A stretch of DNA of 64,000 nt from Pseudoduganella armeniaca (GTDB taxonomy: Bacteria; Pseudomonadota; Gammaproteobacteria; Burkholderiales; Burkholderiaceae_D): NCBI RefSeq assembly GCF_003028855.1, contig NZ_CP028324.1, positions 4,960,001 through 5,024,000 on the forward strand. The letters are read 5' to 3'. Below are positions 17,967-26,654 of this stretch, piece by piece (position 1 is the first letter of the stretch; each line of letters starts with the position of its first letter). A model generated the notes under the pieces. It did no database searches and was not told the DNA's origin. It saw only the letters and a program-made list of their open reading frames with translations. A program made the translations under genes and the position numbers.

Positions 17967-19579
17967 GGGGTATAGCCCGGGATCGCCGCCTCGTCCACCT
18001 CGTCGATCTGGGCCGGGTCCAGGTGGCGCCGGGCGAACTCCAGGTAGACCTTGCGGCGCACGAAGATGTCGAACAGGGCCGGATCGATATGGCCGTTCAG
18101 GCTGAAGCGGCCCAGTATCTGCAACGCCTCCGTCAGCGTCTTCGGCGTCTTGTAGGGGCGGTCGTTGGCGGTGAGCGCCTCGAAGATGTCGGCGATCGCC
18201 ATCACGCGCGCGGGGATCGACATCTCGTCGCCGCGCAGGCCCTTCGGATAGCCCTTGCCGTCCATCCGTTCATGGTGGCCGCCGGCGAACTCCGGCACGT
18301 GGCGCAGGTGCTTCGGCCACGGCAGCGACTCCAGCATGCGCACCGTCATGACGATGTGGTTGTTGATGATCGCCCGCTCCTCGGCCGTCAGCGTGCCGTA
18401 GCGCACCGTCAGGTTGGCCACCTCGTCGGCGCTGAGGAAGGGCTGCTCCACGCCGTCCGGATCGGTCCAGCGGCGCGCCGCGATCTGGTGCACGCGCTGC
18501 TCGTCCTCATCAAGCATGCCCTCGCCACCCACGTTGGCGCGGCGCAGGAAATCGCGCTCCTCGCGCAACCTGGCCTGCTCCTGCAGCAGCCGCTCGCGCA
18601 GCGCGTCCGGATCGCCGCCGGCCAGCTGCTGCTTCAGCGCGCGGATCTCGGCATCGCGCAGCAGTACCTCGAAGCGCGTATCCACCAGGCCGATGCGGTC
18701 GTAGATGGTCTGCAGCTTGGTGGCCTTGTCCACCACGTGCACCGGCGTCGTGATCTTGCCGCAGTCGTGCAGCAGGCCGGCCAGCCACAGCTCCTTGCGG
18801 TCCGCGTCGCTCATGCGGAACAGCGCCATCGGTCCCTCGCGCGTCTCGTGCACGGCCTCGGCCAGCATCATCGTCAGCTCGGGCACGAACTGGCAGTGCC
18901 GGCCCGTGTACGGCGACTTCTCGTCGATGCCGATGTTGATCAGGTTGACGAGCGCCTCCAGCAGCTCTTCCAGCTGGCGCACCAGCGACTGGTTGGTCAG
19001 CACGACGGCCGCCTGCGCGGCCAACGCCTCGATGAAGCGCTGGTCGGTCGGCGAAAACGTGGTGATCGCACCCTTGCCGGGCGCGCGCGCGTTGATCAGC
19101 TGGAGCACGCCCAGCAGCTCGCCCGCGTGGTCGTGCATGGGCACCGTCAGGAACGACTGCGAACGGTAGCCGAAATGCTGGTCGAAGGCACGCATGCCGG
19201 AGAAATTGAAGTCGTCCGCGTGGTACACGTCCGCGATATTGACGGAGCGGCGCATATTGGCCGCATAGGCGGCCACCGACGACAGGTTCGGTTCGCCGCG
19301 CTCGCCGGACAGCGGCACCGGCGCGATATCGGCGCTCTTGCCGGATGAGCCGCCCAGGTGCAGGCCCAGCGTGTCGTTGACGGACAGGTGGAAGCACAGC
19401 ATGCGGCCGTCCGCGCTGGGACGGTACAGCGTGCCGCCGTCCGCGTTGGTGATGCTTTTCGCCACCAACAATATGCGCTCGAGCAACAAGTCCGTGTCGT
19501 GGCTGGCGCCCAGCGCCACGGACAGTTCCGTCAGCTGGTCCAGTCGCTGTGCGATCTGTGCATGATTCAATTCTTGCAT
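17963..19579 (-). CDS. GAF and HD-GYP domain cyclic-di-GMP phosphodiesterase
   Basis: A 538-residue cytoplasmic protein: GAF domain (about 15-175) then an HD-GYP domain split by a helical insert of roughly 100 residues. The HD site is LLHDCGKITTP (near 270) and the GYP motif is HHERMDGKGYPKGLRGDE (near 437-445). HD-GYP proteins hydrolyse c-di-GMP. The ATG at 19579 (MQELNHA) is used; an in-frame TTG at 19597 with GGGGGA upstream is an alternative. It overlaps the adenylate cyclase gene, putting c-di-GMP breakdown and cAMP synthesis in one transcript. Confidence 0.88.
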   Translation of the reverse strand: MQELNHAQIAQRLDQLTELSVALGASHDTDLLLERILLVAKSITNADGGTLYRPSADGRMLCFHLSVNDTLGLHLGGSSGKSADIAPVPLSGERGEPNLSSVAAYAANMRRSVNIADVYHADDFNFSGMRAFDQHFGYRSQSFLTVPMHDHAGELLGVLQLINARAPGKGAITTFSPTDQRFIEALAAQAAVVLTNQSLVRQLEELLEALVNLINIGIDEKSPYTGRHCQFVPELTMMLAEAVHETREGPMALFRMSDADRKELWLAGLLHDCGKITTPVHVVDKATKLQTIYDRIGLVDTRFEVLLRDAEIRALKQQLAGGDPDALRERLLQEQARLREERDFLRRANVGGEGMLDEDEQRVHQIAARRWTDPDGVEQPFLSADEVANLTVRYGTLTAEERAIINNHIVMTVRMLESLPWPKHLRHVPEFAGGHHERMDGKGYPKGLRGDEMSIPARVMAIADIFEALTANDRPYKTPKTLTEALQILGRFSLNGHIDPALFDIFVRRKVYLEFARRHLDPAQIDEVDEAAIPGYTP

Positions 19580-19778
19580 GGTGCCATGTTGCCCCAATGA
19601 AATTCCCCCGTGAATTATACGGGTGTCGCCACATGCATACTGTATACGCTAAGCCGGGCGCGCGGCGGTCTGGACGAGTTTGCAGCCAGAAGCGGACCAA
19701 AACCCGCTATCATCGACGCTGGAGTGTGAAAACGCTGCGCGCAGCCGGACAAGAAAAAGCTATCGGGACTTCGTCACA

Positions 19779-20671
19779 ATGAAATTCAAATTCTGGGGGG
19801 TGCGCGGATCGATCCCGTCGCCGGGGCCGCGCACGGTGCGCTACGGCGGCAACACCACCTGCATCGAGGTACGCAGCGACGACGATACGCTGATCGTGCT
19901 CGACGGCGGCACCGGCCTGTTCTGCCTGGCCCAGGCGCTGGTGGCCAGCGGCAAGCGCCCCATCGATGCCAACATCTTCATCACGCACAGCCACTGGGAC
20001 CACATCCATGGCCTGCCGTTCTTCACCCCCTGTTCATCCGCGGCAGCCGCGTGTGCCTGCACGGCGTCTCCGATCCGGAGACGGGCAACGGCATCGAGCA
20101 CGTGATGGGCGTGCAGCTGCAGAACAGCTATTTCCCCGTCAGCGAGGCGCAGATGGGCGCCACCATCGAATACCACACGCTGCAGGTGGGCCAGGCGTTC
20201 GCCGTGGGCGACGCGGTGGTGCAGAACGTCGTCATGGGCCATCCGGTGACGGACCTGGGCTACCGCATCGACTGCAACGGCAAGTCGGTGTTCTTCACGG
20301 GCGACCATGAACCGCTGACCAACCTGTATCCGGAAGGGCATCCCGAGCATGCCGCCTGCGCGGCCCACGTGGCCGAACGCAGCGCCGCCATCGATGCGAT
20401 GGTGCGCGGCGTGGACGCGCTGATCGCGGACTGCTCGTACACCCGCAGCGAGTATCCGTCCAAGGTGGGCTGGGGTCACGGCACCTTCGACAGCGCGCTG
20501 GCGATGGCCCTGCGCGCGGGCGCGAAGCGGCTGTACTGCACGCACCACGAACCGACCCGCGGCGACGACGAGCTGGAAGCGGTCTTCGCCGAAGTCATGG
20601 CGCGCCATGAAGCGGTGCTGAACGGCCTGCAGGTGTTCCTCGCCTACGAGGGCCTCGAGGTGACGCTGTAG
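19779..20671 (+). pseudogene. MBL-fold metallo-hydrolase interrupted by a one-base frameshift
   Basis: Metallo-beta-lactamase-fold hydrolase of the type beginning MKFKFWGVRGSIPSPG. The metal motif HSHWDHIHG is in the first frame; after the C5 run at 20026-20030 the family sequence (CLHGVSDPETGNG onward, GDHEPL, THHEP) continues in another frame. One extra C there would restore a 297-residue protein reading FFTPLFIRGSRVCLHG. Loss within a homopolymer suggests a sequencing error, but a real mutation cannot be excluded. Function unknown; relatives include phosphodiesterase-like hydrolases. Confidence 0.85.
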
Positions 20672-20683
20672 ATGGAGACCGGC

Positions 20684-21148
20684 ATGGAACGCATCCAGGG
20701 CGTCGTCGCCGACCTACGGCTGGGCAAGACCGTGATGTACAAGAAGGAGACCGGCACCAGCACCTTGCACGCGGCCGTGTTCAAGGTGGGGGAACGGCAA
20801 TGCAAGATCGTCGCCAACCACCCTATCGTCATCGAGGAAGGCGACGAGGTGATCCTGTCCGGCGCGCAGCGCAGCGACAACCTGTTCATCGCGCTGGCGC
20901 ACCGCAACGTCACGCGTCGCGTCGAGGGCCACGAAGGCTGGGCCACGCGCCTGGTGCTGACGGTGCTGCTGGTGGCGGCCGGCATCTGGCTCGGCACCGT
21001 GCTGCTGGGCGGCGGCTACGCGATGGTGCTGACGGTGGCGCTGCTGGGCTCCGGGGTGCTGATGGCAGCGCGCTCGGTGCAGGTGGTGCTGGCGATCCTG
21101 GCGCTGCGGCCGCAACGCCGGCGCAAGCCGAACAAGAAACGCAAGTGA
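20684..21148 (+). CDS. Small membrane protein of unknown function
   Basis: A 154-residue protein: a soluble N-terminal half of beta character (residues 1-80, YKKETGTSTLHAAVFKVGER) that may be an OB-like or nucleic-acid-free fold, then two hydrophobic segments (LVLTVLLVAAGIWLGTVLL and YAMVLTVALLGSGVLMA) and a very basic tail RRRKPNKKRK facing the cytoplasm by the positive-inside rule. The ATG at 20684 is preferred over 20672 because GGAG lies six bases before it. It follows the frameshifted hydrolase directly and is likely cotranscribed. I do not recognise the family. Confidence 0.65.
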   Translation: MERIQGVVADLRLGKTVMYKKETGTSTLHAAVFKVGERQCKIVANHPIVIEEGDEVILSGAQRSDNLFIALAHRNVTRRVEGHEGWATRLVLTVLLVAAGIWLGTVLLGGGYAMVLTVALLGSGVLMAARSVQVVLAILALRPQRRRKPNKKRK

Positions 21149-21180
21149 ACGTTGGCCGGTGACGGCACGGGAGAGCAGCG

Positions 21181-21789
21181 ATGACGATTTTCAGCATAGC
21201 GGTCGACGGCGACGTGGTCGCCGCCGTCGACAACGACGACCTGGCGATGCTGTCCGTGCACCTGCGCGGCAGCGTCACCGAGCCGCATGCGGCCGTGCTG
21301 TCCTGCGACGGCACGCTGACGGCGGGCCATGCGGACGGCTACCGCGTCTGGCTGCGCGAGCTGCAGCTGCGCGCGGGCCAGGTGGTGACGGTGCGCATGG
21401 ACGACAGCGGCGCGGCCGTCACGCCGGCGCAAGACCCGCCCGGGCCGCACCATGGCCTGTCGCCGGAATCGGTCGCCACCTTGGGTCGCACCCACCCGCC
21501 GCCAGGCGCGCTGGACGTGGCGGCGGCACGCAGTCACGCGCGGGTGCGGCCCGGCTTTTCGTTCGCGCTCGACCTGTCCAATGGCAAGGGCTGCGAGGTC
21601 CGCAGCGACCCGACCGATGAACTGTTCCAGTGCCTCGTCATGTGGACGCTGGACTGGGAGCCGGAATGCGCGCGCATCCAGGTCACCGCGTCGAGCCGCG
21701 AACGCATCCTGCGCCGCGAGCCCGGCACGCCGGCGTTCGAGGGCCGCCTGTTCCGCGGCGACAGCGTGACGATCCGCTGCGGCGACTGA
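21181..21789 (+). CDS. Hypothetical protein, 202 residues
   Basis: Unrecognised soluble protein with no signal peptide or membrane segment. A strong ribosome site (GGGAGAGCAGCG-ATG) and GC-rich third positions support real coding. The centre (residues about 75-115) is rich in Pro, His and Gly (PPGPHHG, HPPPG); the second half contains a few Cys (KGCEVRS, FQCLVM, PECARI) and ends in RCGD. It sits between the membrane protein and the VOC gene in the same direction, three bases before the latter, so the three are probably one transcript. Confidence 0.6.
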   Translation: MTIFSIAVDGDVVAAVDNDDLAMLSVHLRGSVTEPHAAVLSCDGTLTAGHADGYRVWLRELQLRAGQVVTVRMDDSGAAVTPAQDPPGPHHGLSPESVATLGRTHPPPGALDVAAARSHARVRPGFSFALDLSNGKGCEVRSDPTDELFQCLVMWTLDWEPECARIQVTASSRERILRREPGTPAFEGRLFRGDSVTIRCGD

Positions 21790-21792
21790 GCC

Positions 21793-22185
21793 ATGATTTC
21801 GCACGTGTTCCTGGGCGTGACCGATTTCGAGCGGGCGTTCGCGTTCTATGCGCCGCTGATGGCGGCGCTGGGCCAGCCGCTGCGCTTTCGCGACGACAGC
21901 CGGCCCTGGGCGGGCTGGATGCCTGCCGACGCGCCGCGCCCGCTGCTGCTGATCGGCGCACCGCACGACCGCGCGCCCGCCAGCGTCGGCAACGGCGCGA
22001 TGACGGCGCTGCTGGCGCGCGACCGCGCGACCGTGGATGCGGCGTACAGCATCGCGCTGGCGCATGGCGGCAGCTGCGAAGGTCGGCCCGGGTTGCGGCC
22101 TGAGTACCATGCCAACTACTATGGCGCCTACTTCCGCGATCCGGATGGGAACAAGCTGTGCGTGTGCTGCCACGAGCCTGGCTGA
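21793..22185 (+). CDS. VOC-family (glyoxalase/bleomycin-resistance fold) protein
   Basis: A 130-residue protein with the VOC beta-alpha-beta-beta-beta pattern: opening MISHVFLGVTDFERAFAFY and closing NYYGAYFRDPDGNKLCVCC. Such proteins are metal-dependent lyases, dioxygenases or binding proteins; substrate unknown. Three bases separate it from the upstream hypothetical gene, suggesting translational coupling. It is convergent with the GNAT gene, 30 bases away. Confidence 0.85.
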   Translation: MISHVFLGVTDFERAFAFYAPLMAALGQPLRFRDDSRPWAGWMPADAPRPLLLIGAPHDRAPASVGNGAMTALLARDRATVDAAYSIALAHGGSCEGRPGLRPEYHANYYGAYFRDPDGNKLCVCCHEPG

Positions 22186-22215
22186 GGACCCAGCCGGCCT
22201 GGCAAATCGGCTTGC

Positions 22216-23184
22216 TTACAGGCGCCTGCCGAAGCAGACCGCGGCGTCCATGCCGGCGTACTTGCCGTAATTGTCGATGCGACGATAACCGTGCTTTTCG
22301 TAGAAGCGCACGGCGCGCACATTGACCTTGCGCGTCTCCAGCCACAGTTCCGTATAGCCCAGCGCGGCGGCGCGTGCTTCCAGGTGGCCCAGCAGCGCGG
22401 CGCCGACGCCGGCGTGGCCGGGGCGCGCGTACATGCGCTTCACCTCCGCGACGTGCGGCGACAAGGGACGCAACGCGCCGCAACCCACCGCCGCGCCGTC
22501 CACGCGCGCGAGCACGAAGCAGGCGCGCGGGTCGCGCACGTCGGCGACATCGAACGAGGCGTTGCCGCTGTCGCCCGTCAGCGCGGACAAGGCCGCGGAC
22601 AACTCGCCCAGCAGCGCGGCCGCGTCGGCGCTCGACGGAACGGCGTCCTCGATCGCCAGGCGCGGCGCCAGCAGCTTGTACATCACCGTGGTCGCGCCCA
22701 GCGTGCCGTCCGCCAGCCGCGCAAACGCGGGAATAGGGCCGCAGACTGCAAAGCCCAGCTGGCGGTACAGGTGCTCGGCGCCGCTGCCGGTCCAGGTGTC
22801 CAGCACGAGCAAGGTGCGACCCAGCTCGCGGGCGCGCGCTTCGGCGGCCGTCATCAATTGCATGGCGATGCCGCGCCGGCGCGCGCGCGTGTGCACCAGC
22901 ATCTTGTTGACCTCGGCGCGGTGCGCGCCATTGGCCGGCATCGCCAGCGCCAGTTGCACGGTGCCGCAAATGCCGTCCTCGTCGCGTGCGACGAACACCG
23001 TGCGGGCGCCGGCGTCGACCTGCTGCGCGATGCCCAGCCACCAGCGCCGCGCGGCGCTGACGTCGAACGGCGGCACGAAACCGACGCTGGCGCCCTGCGT
23101 CACGCAGTCGTGCAGCACGTCCGCCAGCGCGGCGGCGTGGGCCCGCACGCCGTCGCCGTGCAGTTCTTCGATGGCGGCGTTCAT
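22216..23184 (-). CDS. Tandem double-GNAT N-acetyltransferase
   Basis: A 322-residue protein with two GNAT domains. The first (about 1-165) has the acetyl-CoA motif RARRRGIAMQLM and ends in HLYRQLGF; the second (about 190-322) has PGHAGVGAALLGHLEARA and VRFYEKHGY. Two GNAT folds in one chain may act as an internal pseudo-dimer. Substrate unknown. The ATG at 23184 overlaps the TGA of the upstream XRE-cupin regulator (ATGA), so both are made from one mRNA and the regulator probably controls this enzyme. Confidence 0.88.
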   Translation of the reverse strand: MNAAIEELHGDGVRAHAAALADVLHDCVTQGASVGFVPPFDVSAARRWWLGIAQQVDAGARTVFVARDEDGICGTVQLALAMPANGAHRAEVNKMLVHTRARRRGIAMQLMTAAEARARELGRTLLVLDTWTGSGAEHLYRQLGFAVCGPIPAFARLADGTLGATTVMYKLLAPRLAIEDAVPSSADAAALLGELSAALSALTGDSGNASFDVADVRDPRACFVLARVDGAAVGCGALRPLSPHVAEVKRMYARPGHAGVGAALLGHLEARAAALGYTELWLETRKVNVRAVRFYEKHGYRRIDNYGKYAGMDAAVCFGRRL

Positions 23185-23741
23185 GGTTCGATGACGGCGA
23201 TGAGGTAGCGGGCCGGCTGCGGCCCGGGACAGACGAAGCGGGTCGGGCCGAACAGGCGGAAACGCAGGCAGTCGCCCGCTTCCAGCCGGTACTCGACGCC
23301 CTCCAGGGTGTAATGCAGGACGCCGGACAGCATCCACAGGTGCTGTTCCAGGCCGCGCACGGCCGGCTGCTCGTAGTCGATTACGGCGCCAGCGGGGAGC
23401 GTGCCCTCGATCAGTTCGGCGCGCAGGCCCTGCACTGGCGGCGACACCATGCGGCGCACGAAGCCGCTGGCCGGATCGGTCCACACGGCCTGCTCGGCCG
23501 CGCGGATCAGCTGTGCGCCCTGCTCTTCCACCTCGGCGATCAGGCGCGACATCGGCAAGCCGTACACGGTACACAGCTTGCCCAGCAGCGCTGCCGTCGG
23601 GCTGCTTTCGCCCCGCTCCAGGCGCGACAGGGTGGCGCGGCTGATGCCGCTGGCGCCGGCCAGTTCTTCCAGCGACATGCCACGCTGCTCACGCAGTGCG
23701 GCCAGGCGCCGCACCAGTTTCGATTCGAAGTCTTCTCTCAT
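23181..23741 (-). CDS. XRE-family transcriptional regulator with C-terminal cupin
   Basis: A 186-residue regulator: XRE helix-turn-helix (about 8-65; MSLEELAGASGISRATLSRL) and a cupin domain (about 110-184) that probably senses a small molecule. Members of this class often regulate amino-acid or polyamine metabolism and adjoining acetyltransferases. Its start codon lies inside a 33-bp palindrome (23736-23768), a clear candidate autoregulatory operator. It is coupled by ATGA to the double-GNAT gene. Confidence 0.9.
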   Translation of the reverse strand: MREDFESKLVRRLAALREQRGMSLEELAGASGISRATLSRLERGESSPTAALLGKLCTVYGLPMSRLIAEVEEQGAQLIRAAEQAVWTDPASGFVRRMVSPPVQGLRAELIEGTLPAGAVIDYEQPAVRGLEQHLWMLSGVLHYTLEGVEYRLEAGDCLRFRLFGPTRFVCPGPQPARYLIAVIEP

Positions 23742-23768
23742 GATTGAGACAATATCTCAATTATGAGA
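23736..23768. promoter_or_regulatory. 33-bp palindromic operator at the XRE-cupin start codon
   Basis: TCTCATGATTGAGA and TCTCAATTATGAGA flank CAATA. The two arms match in 13 of 14 positions, and the inner TTGAGA-N5-TCTCAA is perfect. It contains four TCTCA-type half sites and covers the regulator's ATG, so binding would block its own expression. It also lies 7 bases past nothing but the BASS gene 3' end (23781), so that gene is not its target. Confidence 0.8.
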
Positions 23769-23780
23769 AACGCGCAATGG

Positions 23781-24761
23781 CTAGTCGGCCCGTTGGGCGA
23801 AACGCTGCGCCAGCACCGCGCACACCATCAGCTGGATCTGGTGGAACAGCATCACCGGCAGGATGATCATGCCCAGCGAGGACGTGGCAAACAGCACCTT
23901 GGCCATCGGCACGCCGGAAGCCAGGCTTTTCTTCGAGCCGCAGAACACGATCGTCACTTCGTCGGCGCTGGAAAAGCCCAGCCGGCGGCTGGCCCAGAAC
24001 GACAGCCCCAGCACCACGGCCAGCAGCACGCAGCAGATCAGGCCGAGGGCAAGCAGCAGCTGCGGCGACAGCTTGTGCCACAACCCTTCCGAGACAGCCT
24101 CGGAAAACGCCGTGTACACCACCAGCAGGATCGAGCCCTGGTCGACGTATTTCAGCATCGGCTTGTGGCGGTCGACCCACGCACCGATCCAGCGCCGGCA
24201 CACCTGGCCGGCGATGAACGGCACCAGCAGTTGCAGCACGATGGCCAGCACGGCATCGAGCGAGGAGCGCTCCGCCTGGCCCTGCACGATGAAAGCGCCC
24301 ACCAGCAGCGGCGTGATGAAGATGCCGAGGAAGTTGGATGCCGAAGCGCTGCAGATCGCCGCGGGCACGTTCCCGCGTCCCATCGCCGTCATCGCGATGG
24401 ACGACTGCACGGTGGACGGCAGCATGCACAGGAACAGCAGGCCCAGATACAGGTCCGGCGTCAGCACTGCCAGCGCGACGGGTTTCAAGGCCAGGCCGAG
24501 GATGGGGAACAGCACGAAGGTACAGGCCAGCACCAGCAGGTGCAGGCGCCAGTGCGTCAGGCCGGCCACGATGGCCTCGCGCGACAGCTTGGCGCCGTGC
24601 AGGAAGAACAACAGGCCGATGGCGAAGGTGGTGACGTCGCCGAAGACGACGGCGGTTTGCCCGGTGCAGGGCAGCACCGACGCGATGGCGACGGTGGTCA
24701 GGAGGGCAAGCGTGAAGTTGTCTGGCTTGAGACGGGCGAGGAAGGCGGATGCGGAAGACAT
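23781..24761 (-). CDS. Bile acid:sodium symporter (BASS) family transporter
   Basis: A 326-residue integral membrane protein with about ten hydrophobic segments. The SBF-like family pattern appears in FAIGLLFFLHGAKLS, LLFLCMLPSTVQSSIAMTAMGRGN (a conserved substrate/sodium region) and VFCGSKKSLASGVPMAKVLF. Such bacterial proteins move organic anions with sodium; bile acid is only the family name and the real substrate is unknown. It is transcribed toward the XRE operator but on the same strand as the regulator, and stands as a single gene. Confidence 0.88.
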   Translation of the reverse strand: MSSASAFLARLKPDNFTLALLTTVAIASVLPCTGQTAVVFGDVTTFAIGLLFFLHGAKLSREAIVAGLTHWRLHLLVLACTFVLFPILGLALKPVALAVLTPDLYLGLLFLCMLPSTVQSSIAMTAMGRGNVPAAICSASASNFLGIFITPLLVGAFIVQGQAERSSLDAVLAIVLQLLVPFIAGQVCRRWIGAWVDRHKPMLKYVDQGSILLVVYTAFSEAVSEGLWHKLSPQLLLALGLICCVLLAVVLGLSFWASRRLGFSSADEVTIVFCGSKKSLASGVPMAKVLFATSSLGMIILPVMLFHQIQLMVCAVLAQRFAQRAD

Positions 24762-24835
24762 CGGGCCATTTTAGCCCAAGCGCTCCGGCGGCGCTGAACG
24801 ACACCAGGGGTTTCCATTTGCCGGCAGAGACCCAA

Positions 24836-24888
24836 GGTGACAGGCTCCCATCTTCGAGCGGAACGCTCGAAGATGGGAGCCTGTCACC
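24836..24888. repeat. Perfect 25-bp hairpin repeat, GGTGACAGGCTCC type (copy 2)
   Basis: Arms 24836-24860 and 24864-24888 pair perfectly around a 3-base loop. The outer bases GGTGACAGGCTCCCATCT match copy 1 (8807-8861) except for one position; the inner bases differ but remain complementary. It lies 24 bases past the pit stop codon, as copy 1 follows the fecR-like stop. Confidence 0.85.
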
Positions 24889-24912
24889 TGCTGGTTCACG
24901 CCAGCGGCGTCG

Positions 24913-25923
24913 TTACATGATATGGCGCCCCAGCCACCAGGCGATGGCGGCCACGAACGCGGAAGCGGGAATCGTGAAGATCCATGCCCACACGATGTTG
25001 CCGGCCACGCCCCAGCGCACGGCCGACAGGCGCTGCGCCGAGCCGACACCGACGATGGCGCCCGTGATGGTGTGCGTCGTCGAGACGGGCACGCCCCAGA
25101 ACGATGCCATCAAGAGGGTGATGGCGCCGCCCGTTTCGGCGCAGAAGCCGCCGACAGGTTTGAGTTTCGTGATCTTCTGGCCCATGGTTTTCACGATGCG
25201 CCAGCCACCGAACAGCGTGCCGAACGAGATCGCGGCATAGCACGAGATGATCACCCACAGCGGCGGCTCGGCATCGCCGGCGGCCACGTGGCCGGAGGCG
25301 ATCAGCAGCATCCAGATGATGCCCATGGTTTTCTGCGCGTCGTTGCCGCCGTGGCCCAGGCTGTATGCCGCGGCCGATGCCAGCTGCAGGCGGCGGAACC
25401 AGCCGTCGATCTTGCGCGGCGTCGATTTGACGAACACCCACGAGACGATCAGCATGATGACGGAGCCCAGCGCGAAGCCCAGCAGCGGCGCCACCACGAT
25501 GAACACGACGGTCTTGATCAGGCCAGCGGCGATCAGCGCGCCGGTGCCGGACTTGGCGACGGCCGCGCCCACCAGGCCGCCGATCAGCGCGTGCGACGAC
25601 GACGACGGAATGCCGTAGTACCAGGTGATCAGGTTCCACACGATGGCCCCGACCAGCGCACCGAAGATGACGTAATGGTCCACCACGTGCGGATCGATGG
25701 TGCCCTTGCCGATCGTCTGGGCCACTTTCAGGCCGACGATGAAGATCGCGATGAAGTTGAAGAAGGCGGCCATCGCCACCGCCGTCTGGGGCTTGAGCAC
25801 GCCCGTCGACACGACCGTCGCGATCGCGTTGGCGGCGTCGTGGAAGCCGTTCATGAAGTCGAAGACGAGTGCCAGGAAGATCAGTACAGCCAGCGCGTAG
25901 ATGCTGATTTGTAGGGTCTGCAT
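24913..25923 (-). CDS. pit: Low-affinity inorganic phosphate transporter, Pit family
   Basis: A 336-residue membrane protein of the Pit family, which imports metal-phosphate with protons. Both duplicated family signatures are visible: FDFMNGFHDAANAIATVVSTG near the N-terminus and YSLGHGGNDAQKTMGIIWM in the second half, plus AETGGAITLL and PVSTTHTITGAIVG. Ten or so transmembrane segments. It lies 27 bases after a DUF47 gene, the usual Pit accessory pairing. Confidence 0.94.
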   Translation of the reverse strand: MQTLQISIYALAVLIFLALVFDFMNGFHDAANAIATVVSTGVLKPQTAVAMAAFFNFIAIFIVGLKVAQTIGKGTIDPHVVDHYVIFGALVGAIVWNLITWYYGIPSSSSHALIGGLVGAAVAKSGTGALIAAGLIKTVVFIVVAPLLGFALGSVIMLIVSWVFVKSTPRKIDGWFRRLQLASAAAYSLGHGGNDAQKTMGIIWMLLIASGHVAAGDAEPPLWVIISCYAAISFGTLFGGWRIVKTMGQKITKLKPVGGFCAETGGAITLLMASFWGVPVSTTHTITGAIVGVGSAQRLSAVRWGVAGNIVWAWIFTIPASAFVAAIAWWLGRHIM

Positions 25924-25950
25924 ATTGTTGTAGTTTCTATCGCTGGCGCT

Positions 25951-26577
25951 TTACGCGTTTTCGACGATGATGCCTTCGATGATGTTGGCCACGTCCTCGC
26001 AGCGGTCCGTCACGGTTTCCAGGATCTCGTAGATGGCCTTCATCTTGATCAGGTTGCGCACGTCCGGCTCGTCGCGGAACAGCTTCGACATGGCGGCGCG
26101 CATCACGTGGTCGGCATCCGATTCCAGGCGGTCGATCTCTTCGCAGATGGCGACGATGTCACGGGCGTTGTCCATGTTCGACAGCAGCGCCACGGCGTCC
26201 TTGACCTTCTCGCAGCAGGCCAGCACCAGCTCGGCCAGGCGCTTGGCTTCCGGCGTCACGGCGTGCAGGTCGTACAGCGACACGGTCTGGCCGGCGTCTT
26301 CCATCATGTCCAGGATGTCGTCCATCTTGGTGATCAGCTTGTGGATGTCGTCGCGGTCGATCGGCGTGATGAACGTCTTGTGCAGCAGGTCGACGGTGGT
26401 GTAGGTGATCTTGTCGGCCTGCTTCTCGATGCTCTCGATCGCGTGCACGCGATTTTCCAGGTCGTCGAAGTTGGTCATCAGGCCAAGCATTTCTTTCGCG
26501 CCTTTGACGCACAGCTCCGCATGCTGGTTGAACAGGTCAAAGAATTTGCCCTCGGTGGGCATCAAGCGTCCAAACAT
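25951..26577 (-). CDS. DUF47-family (PhoU-like) Pit accessory protein
   Basis: A 208-residue all-helical protein of the DUF47/PhoU-like family: MFGRLMPTEGKFFDLFNQHAE start, IESIEKQADKITYTTVDLLHKTFITPIDRDDI, and RLESDADHVMRAAMSKLF are typical helices. It is thought to control the partner Pit transporter. Cotranscribed with pit, 27 bases upstream of it. No PhoB box was recognised in the 77-bp gap before it. Confidence 0.92.
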   Translation of the reverse strand: MFGRLMPTEGKFFDLFNQHAELCVKGAKEMLGLMTNFDDLENRVHAIESIEKQADKITYTTVDLLHKTFITPIDRDDIHKLITKMDDILDMMEDAGQTVSLYDLHAVTPEAKRLAELVLACCEKVKDAVALLSNMDNARDIVAICEEIDRLESDADHVMRAAMSKLFRDEPDVRNLIKMKAIYEILETVTDRCEDVANIIEGIIVENA

Positions 26578-26654
26578 TTTGTTCTCCGTTGGTTGATTCG
26601 GTGGTGCTGCGGGGCCGTCGCGCGAGGGAAGGCCCGGTGGTAATCGACCGGTTA

